From NCBI GenBank assembly GCA_963693305.1, contig OY855905.1, positions 5,177,201 through 5,241,200 of the forward strand: 64,000 nt of DNA. Direction: 5' to 3'. Under the pieces are notes generated by a model that searched no databases, was not told the origin of the DNA, and saw only the letters and a list, made by a program, of their open reading frames with translations. Each line of letters starts with the position of its first letter. Position 1 is the first letter of the stretch. Of the stretch, positions 34,401 through 43,400 are shown in pieces. The DNA comes from Meandrina meandrites (lineage: Eukaryota; Cnidaria; Anthozoa; Scleractinia; Meandrinidae). The translations under genes and the position numbers were made by a program.

Positions 34401-37400
34401 CCAACGAATTCATAAGCTGAGCACTGCCAAGAAGACATTTTACTCGTAATCGAGCGATTGCCAACGAGGGCGATACAACGCATGAGTCAGGAATTACCAC
34501 AAATGAACAAAAAGTCACAGTGAAACAATTAACACATCATTGAAAAGAGGACAAATTGCTTAACAATTTAAACGGTACATGAAAAAGGTGACATCAAACA
34601 TAACATTTTCAGGATTTTTAGGGGATATTTCGTGCCGTTCTCAGCACATCAAAAAATGGCGAATTTTAGAGCGAAACAACTCAACTTGATACATGGCGCG
34701 GTGTTATAAAAAAACATATATCCCATCGAAAGATCAGCACATTTTCTTCAAATAAGTGCAATAATTTTTTTTGTGCTACTGCGAAATGCGCGAGATGCAA
34801 GCAGGTACAGAGCTCGAAAATTGTTATTTCCTGAACGGTATGAATCTGTTAAGTTGACAGTTAAAAATCGCACTTTGGTTCGCGATCTAGTGTTAAGAAA
34901 ATATTACCCAGCGAAAGAGGAGAATTTTTCCTTGAAATGCAGCAAATGGGAAAATACTTTTGGGCCACTAAAACAAAAAAACATAGTACCAAGTGGGTAC
35001 ATGAGTCTAATGCGTCACGGCTTGTTAGTGCGGTTGAAATATGTATTTACAGCATAGAGCAAGAGGTGTATCAGAGGTTTGGTAGTAAGAGTGGTTCAGA
35101 AGAAGTCGATAATATTTGTTCTCTTAAGTATATATATTTATATATATTTATTCATGTTAAAAGATTAGTGCGTTGTAGACCACAGGAAGATCGTACAGAT
35201 TTAGAAGGGGGGGGGGGGGGGGGGGGATCATGAAAAATTTGTTTGCAAAAGCAAAAAAAGCCCAACTAAATTTTTTGCAGGCATAAAAAAATTGTCTGCA
35301 GGAAGATGACACCGGAAAAAATGTTTTCACAGACAACGATACAGAAAAAAATTGTTGCTTGGAAAAATTTTCATCCCCCTACTTCCAAAAAAATAATGGT
35401 CCGCCCCATAGATAGACAAGATACAGCCACTTGTTTAGTATTCTAAATATCCTAAATCACGTCAAAATAAGCCAAAATATATTTTTTTTCAATTCCTTTG
35501 CAATTTATGCAATACTGCTCAACAAAGATTTCAATTACCTTTAACGTTTTGACACAGGGGAGCAAAGAAAACATTGCGTGCAGAATGTAATTTAATTAAG
35601 CGAAATATTTTCACGTCTATTAAACACTGCAAGCAGTTGAATGAAAGAGTTTCGTTTTCATGACTGAGAGCAGCTTCCAAATAGTCAATACATGGAAATA
35701 ACAATCAGATCGGAATTCAATAACTATTAAAGCGAGTTTTCATTCCGCCTTAACTACTTTTTTGCAAGTTTCAATATTTGTGCAAATTTTGCGCGAAATG
35801 TAATTTGATTACACTGTCTTGTTTTTAAGCTCTAGATTGAATCTTGAATGGTGAAGAAAAAACTCTTTTTAATGAAAGTTGCATTCTGTGAATGAAATCC
35901 TGCTTCAGTTGAATTGAACAATCAATTGCTGACTACAATTTTATTTAATTTTCCACTTTTTTTAAAGTTATTTTTTGTTTATGATCGACACAATTGTCAC
36001 TTCCGGAATTTTTTCATCAAAAGATGTCGATTTCACGTTGCGTTTCCCACGGATTATAAAAAAACATGCAGCTGGAAGGAGAACATTTTCAGTGGCTTCA
36101 CACTTGAAAACGAGGATTCATATTTTTTTGCACTGTAAAACATTTATTCCAATTACATACATGACAATTTCTTTTACAAGTGCGTGTCGTGCTCGAGCTC
36201 CGTTCGACCGTTGCTTCGTTAACAACGTCCTTGCTTCCTGATCACCGCACCAAGCCCGCAATGAGGCGGGATATTGTTTAAGCACAATTACACCGGACGA
36301 TTATCGATCCCGAACCATTCCCTTGGGATTGCTAACATAGAGTCTACATAGAGTCTGAAGCGCATGCGCATTAGACTCAAAAATTGATAGGATTATATGT
36401 AGGTGTTACTGAGTCCCAAAAATCCTTGCACATCAAATTGCGTGACACATCTTTAAAGCGAAAGCCCAGATATTGATACCTTTTCATCAAATAACTCGGG
36501 AAACTGAAGTCAAATTCCAGAGCGAAGTAAACGCGAGCGCTGTATTTGAAACTATTGCCCAAAACCCGGCCGTTAAGAAGCCAAATAAGTGCAGCGCGTT
36601 CAGCGAGTAAGAAACGAGCAATTTTCCTGCCCGTCCAATCCGAATCAAGTAATTTTGCCACCTGCAGACAAAAAATTAACGAAAATACCCTCTGTCTCAG
36701 CCAATTAGCATTTAGTAATTATGCTCACTATTCAATAAATAAATAGATTTAGGTATATTTAATCGGCAACCATATGTGTATTCTTGCTAAGTAGGCTTTG
36801 GGCAGAATAACATATTTACTAATACGTACCCGGTATATCATTTACATTACCTACAAACGTCAGTTTTGCTTGCGTTCGTTTAATTTGCAGATTTATGCAT
36901 TACAACGAGATGTACGAGCTACCAAAAGGCTTTTTCAAGGAGTTAAAGCAGATAATGAGAGTGTAAGATAAACAATTGATCACGATTTGACCAATAACAT
37001 GTCTAACATAACCAGTAAAGTCGTAAAATGAATTAAGAAGTAAATATTTCACATGCGCGTGAATCGCTTTTGTGGCGTCCGCATTTCTTTTTCACTTAAA
37101 GTAGTTGGATAAATTAATTATTTTTAAATTAAGTTTTGATGAATGTCAACATCAACTTTCTACAAAGTAAGGCATATGAAAAAATACAAAAGGTATCAAA
37201 CTAACACGTTTTCTGGTACAAATTATTAGCTATAACATTGCAAAATTTATGTCACGAAACACGTATCTTCAACATAACGAATATGTTCATGTTTTAATGA
37301 ATGCACCTGGAGAAAAAGATGGCACGCGTAAAGCTAAACACTTTCCCAGGTCTGCGCTTTGGCTTCCGTGCTTCTCTTTTGCTTCACCGCCTTTCCGCGT

Positions 37401-40400
37401 TCATCCATTACTCAGGAAAAGAACACTGAAAAATGAAAACTACGAGCTCAACAACGTAACTAGGAGTATACTGTGTGTGAAGATCTGGTGATGGATAATT
37501 ATGAAATAGCGCTTGCTGACTGTTTATATTTATCGTAATGCATGCATTTTGTGCATTCCAGGACCCTGGACACTAATCTGATGTGCTGCCATATGCACAA
37601 GGAGGACGCTGACTGTACCTTTCCGTACGACGACAACTTTGCTGATTGTGAGAGCATGTTCAGGAATTCAGCTCCTAGGAAGAGTATCTGGGCTATCGGA
37701 GCTTTGTCGATTGTTGGTTCTGTGTTTGTTCTTACCTGGCGAACAATCTTCAAGGAAAAGAACGTGGTGCAGACCATTATGCTAATGCATTTGGCGGTGT
37801 CTGATGGCTTGATGGGCATATACCTGATCACAGTGGGCGCCAAAGATTTGTTGTGGTCAGGAGAGTACTATCTGCATGACTTTAAGTGGCGCACTGGAAT
37901 GCTTTGCCAGATAATTGGAGCTATCTCTTTGTTGTCTAGTGAGGTGTCTTTAATGGTGATGTCTCTTATCTCCGCTGACCGGCTGAAAAACATCGTCTTT
38001 CCCTACCAAGGCAGTGCTCTTACCCGAAAAATGACCCATGTTGTCTGCTTCATTATATGGTGTGTTGGCTTCCTGATTGCATTCATTCCGATGTTTGGCA
38101 TTGGTTATTTTGATGACCCCTTCAGGTATCACACGTACTACGGACGATCTGTGGTGTGCCTGCCACTTCAGCTCACTTCTGATAAGCCCGCGGGTTGGGA
38201 GTACTCTGTGGGTGTCTTTGTTGGTTATAATTTTGGCTTGTCTCTCTTTATCATGGTGGCCTATGTTATGATATTCTTCAAATCCTATTTGTCAAGCAGG
38301 CGTATGGCCCGCCAGGGTACTGAAAGAGAGATCCAAGCGAGGTCCCAAGCAGCCAATAACAAAAGGGAAGCTGCACTTGCTAGGCGGGTGTTTTTCATTA
38401 TTCTCACTGATTGTTTGTGCTGGATGCCCGTGATTGTCATCGGACTCAGGTCCACCTTGGAAAAGTCTTTTACTGCTCCAGGAGACCTTGCAGTGTGGAT
38501 CGCTGTGTTTGCTCTCCCGATTAACTCGGCCTTGAACCCTATCCTGTATACATTGTCAACACCACAGGTATGAGACAATTTCTCTTTTCCGTATTAATTA
38601 CTTATATTTGATTAAATTAGATAGAAAAACTATTAGTATAATTGAAAGCGAAAGCACCATAAGTTCTATCGCGAAGCCAGGTCAGTAGGTCGGTTTTTTT
38701 CTGCGTGATTATTCAAGACAAGACAAACCATAAAATGGAAATGCTTTTCTTTTATGTTTTGGTTTAAGCTAGATTTAAGTGTGAGTCAACATCACTACAC
38801 TAAAAGTTAAAAAATAGTACCTAAACTGCACCCAATTGTATGATCGATGACACAGTCTTGATAGGCGAACTTTATCGTTAAACTTCCTTATATATCTTTC
38901 ACACAGGTTCGAGGGATCTTAAGAGACAAAATAGCAGTTCTGTGGGGATACTTGAAGAGCATTTTCTTTTGTTGCCCTCAACACAAGGAAGGTTAAGTGC
39001 TATGCTCCTACTGTTGTTCTAATTTCTTACGACCTTAATTTTATAGTGAACTATAAGTTATAACCCATATTGAATGTATTAATATGAAATAATTGAGGCT
39101 TTGCTTAAGATTTTTTGACATAATACAAGGGATGCTAACCTGCATACACTACAAGCCGTTCAGAACTTCGCATGTGGTATCGTGAGTGGCGCTATAAGAA
39201 ATTCGAGCGCGTAACGCGCGTATGGTGTGTAAACGTACGACTTGAAATTAAATTCAAACTATTTGGAAATACCACTATTCAAGACGGTAACTGGTCAAAG
39301 AACGTTCCATTATCGAGCCACCAAAACATGGAACGTGCTTTGATCTGCAGTTACTGCATTGCAATACTATTGTTGCCTTCAAGAGACATGTTAAGATTAA
39401 ACTTTTAAATTAATTTTTTTGTAAATATTCTTTTTTTTTTAACTGTTAATTTTTAATCACTAAGGATTTCTTTAATTAACAACAGATGTTTATAATGTAG
39501 ATGTACCTATATACCGTCCGGGGGGGTACTCTCATAAATTTGGGATAGGGGTGTGCCGCGAAGGTTCTTAAACCCTGACCCTATTTAAGGATAAAGAAAA
39601 CGAAAATTGGTACCCTTTTTAAGGCTCAAACCAGAAAAATGACAACCTATTCAAGGAAAGGAAAAGCGTTGGGTGACGATCCAAATAACGGCTAACCGCA
39701 CACGGCAAAACACAAATCTTTTTTTTTTTTTTTAATTTGTTACGTTTAGTTAGGCATTTATTTTAGCTGATAGAATTTAGGTACCCTATCTAAGGATAAC
39801 ACCGGGAACATAATGTCAAAAGGAGCAAAAATGATACCCTATTTAAGGACCGAGAACCTCAAAAACCATACCCTATCCCGCGGCACATACCTATATAGCC
39901 CATACATGGGGGTACCCCCCCCCCCGGTATACCGTTCCTGAAAAACCCCTATGGGAGGTTAAGTGAAGTATACAGTATACAGTACATAAATCAGGCTTGC
40001 TAAATGTTGGACTACATTCATTATATTGCGAATCAACGCGTCGCCATGGACAAGTTTCATTCCAATACTGAATATGGAGCAGCTTCTGTCTGTCATTTGC
40101 AGAAACGATAAATGAAACGAAGTCTACATAAGATAAGTTACCAAAACAGCGTCTGTCATAAAACTAACCGTTAAGTTCAATTGACCGCAACAGTTATTTT
40201 CTTATACTTGTTTGTTGCAGAGGAAAGTGGAGAAGGACAACAGAACCAGCAGGGAATAGAGGATAATGCACAACGTGACGCAGAAGAAGACGAAGGAGGT
40301 CCTTTCTTTATTTATGTTATTTATGTCATTAGCTGCTTCTGTTAGATATAAAAGAGAACTTCTCTTAACGTATCTTTTTTATTTTATTTTTATCTTTTAT

Positions 40401-43400
40401 TCATTTGTGTTGTAATTGAATCATTTATTTATTACTTGTTTGTTTGCTTGTTTATTTACTTTAAGCTTAAGTTGAGTGAAGGATGATATAATTAGTTGCT
40501 ATTTGTTTGGCTCGTCCAGACCTCCTGAAAAACGCTTGTTTAGTGCGACTAATACATTTCATGAATGCCTTAGCTAAAACATCTAAATTTTATCTTGGTG
40601 GAGAGGAAGTTTCTAGCATAGGGTAGGATTGGGTAGGGTAGGGACGTTTTGTCCGCCTCTGCAGCGAATGGTACAAAATATCCCTGGAATGGGGCATGGG
40701 ATCTGTACAGTACCTGCAAATGATCCCTAAAGATGATCGCAAATGATACCAGAACCGGAAATGATCCCCAAAATTGGACTGCAAAATTTGCAAATGATCC
40801 CAGGACCGTAAATGAAAGCCTCCCTATATAGGACGGAACTCACGAATTTGGAGAGTGGATTTAAAGTGAACCTAAAATTACATAATCCACAGCAATTTTA
40901 ATACAACAGTTATTATAAGTTAGACAGGCAAAAGGTACAGTATTTGAACGATTTGAATCTAAATGTCCCAACTTCAAAAATGCTTGGAAACTAATACCCA
41001 GCGTCTGGGATTACAATTAAACTGGAAAATAAAAATATTTTTATCTTCCTTGTGTAATTATAGCGCCTCAATATGCACCGATTAATTGAAAAGGTAAATT
41101 TATTTCAAAATGTGCTCTTTTTCATATAAATATCATCTACGACGCAAAATCAATCCGAAATCAGCAATATTTGGCGTGAAAAGCGATTTGGGAAATTTTA
41201 GTTAGTGATCTAAAGCAAGAAATAAAGTTTCAACAGTCTGGCCAAAAACGTTGACGGGAACAGATCTTTGTGATAAATAACCCAACGATAACGAAAAGTC
41301 CAAAACTGAGTTTTTATCAATCAATGCATCTTTTGAGAAATAAAAACACACAAGAAAAATGACAACGGGAAAATACTAGAATTTCAACTCAAATGAGTCT
41401 TTCTGAAGAAATATTAAGCATGATATATAATAAATATATAAAAGCTGAAAAACGCGGAAAAAACCGAGTTTTTCAGTTTATGCAAAATTAATCATGCTTA
41501 AAATTTCAACACAGCTCAGTAAAATTAGAACACGGAAACCAGAACAACCAAAATTTCCCACGAAAAAAGAATGTGGTTTTAAACGCTCGCCACACTACGT
41601 CTGCAACGCGCGTGTCACCACACTCTTCTTTTTATAAGAACGTCTAATTTTGGGGCTGACGCTGAAGTTTCTTATTTCGTTAATGATTTGAGACTGAAAA
41701 CGGTCTTAAGACATTCTTTAGCTTCATGTTACAGTATTTCAATCAATGTGGACGTGACCAGGAAACGTATCAAAGAGCACTGTTCGCCGAATGTGGTAAA
41801 TCAAGTTGCTCTCGACAGACTTGCGCGGCCTGTATTGAGTTAATTATGCGGTCAGGTCACATGTTTTATTTATACTGCTCATTAAAACAAGAAATTAACA
41901 AATTACAATTGTGTCATATCTCCGCATGTAGAAATCTTTTGCGTTTCCCCGTGGAAGCCAGTGTGTGCAAAGGAAGCAACTAGTCCAAGTAGTGTGCAAG
42001 GAAAAATTTTGATGGTTTGTAATTACACAGCAGAGGCATCTTTGAAGACTTCTGTTCCTTTTTTATCACTTGCAGGAGTCATTCCCGGTCCTGAAATTAT
42101 TTGCAGTCCAATTTAGGGATCATTTACGGGCCTGTACAGATCGATCTTTTTTCAATATTATTTTAACATACTTATCGGCCGCATTTACTGACACGCAAAA
42201 CAATAGTTCAACAATGTGTTCTCATTTGTGTTCGGTACCCGAAGTATTTCCCAAATCGTTCAATGATAGTTTAGTGCTAAAACAACTTTCAACTAGCTTT
42301 ATGTTTACCTTTCTAAACTTTACTAGTACTCCCACTACATAAGTCGCTTCATCTGCTCTGACGGAGAGCAAAGAGATAAAAAGAAAAACAATCGAAACAA
42401 GCTGCTTAGTCACTTTTCTCTTTTTATGCAGAACAAGAAGGAAAAGAGACTCGAATTGAGATGTCTGTTATGCCAGGTAATGAGAGAAAGTCCCAGCTAA
42501 TAGTAAACCACCCACATTTAAACGCGGGTGTTTAAATAGTTAAATAGTAACTTATATTAATCTATAAATTTTCCTAAAACGTTACTCACCAAAATATCTT
42601 TCGAACACAGTTGTTGTTTTTTTTTTGCCTCTTATCAGGGGGTCTGCGCAAACGAACTTCGATTCGTCGTGCATTGGCAGCTGTGCCGTCTGGTAAGTGG
42701 CATTTATGTCTCCATTGCTCTTTAATTGAAATGCTAGCAATAAATCATCGTGACGCGAAGAACGGTCACCTCAGCCGCAGTGACCTATGCGTTAACCACA
42801 CACTCGACAATCTTTCCCCCAGATTAGTTGCACAGTTGTGTTGAACGCTACTGAAAGTTCTAGCATCACAGAGTAAATCCCATTACAATGATATTCAATA
42901 AACCTTGGGGGTGGGAGGAACGGGGGGAGAGAAAGGGTGGCAACCACCCAACCCGACTTCTACGCCCGAGGGTCAAGTAAATCAATGTCTATATATCGAG
43001 TAATAGGTTATGTTACTGTATTAATTAACAGACGAAAGAAGAGAGAGCTCTGAAGAACGAATTGTTCAGCCTGTCTTGTCAACAGAGGAAGGTAAGTGAT
43101 GAATACTCCTTTTAAGTGTATTGTAATATCATCCTGTAACTGTCACGAATGCTATTGCTTAACGACATTAAAAAAGCTCTCGAAAACCCTATCAAGATAT
43201 TTACAATGAATGAAGGAAGGAAGGAAGGAAGGAAGGAAGGAAGGAAGGAAGGAAGGAAGGAAGGAAGGAAGGAAGGAAGGAAGGAAGGAAGGAAGGAAGG
43301 AAGGAAGGAAGGAAGGAAGGAAGGAAGGAAGGAAGGAAAGGAGGGAGGGAGGGAGGGAGGGAGGGAGGGAGGGAGGGAGGGAGGGAGGGAGGGAGGGAGG

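Noticed and set aside
34066..35233. Open frames of 70-150 aa in the intron right of the Polinton
   Set aside because: No recognisable similarity, no splice or promoter context, and lengths expected by chance.
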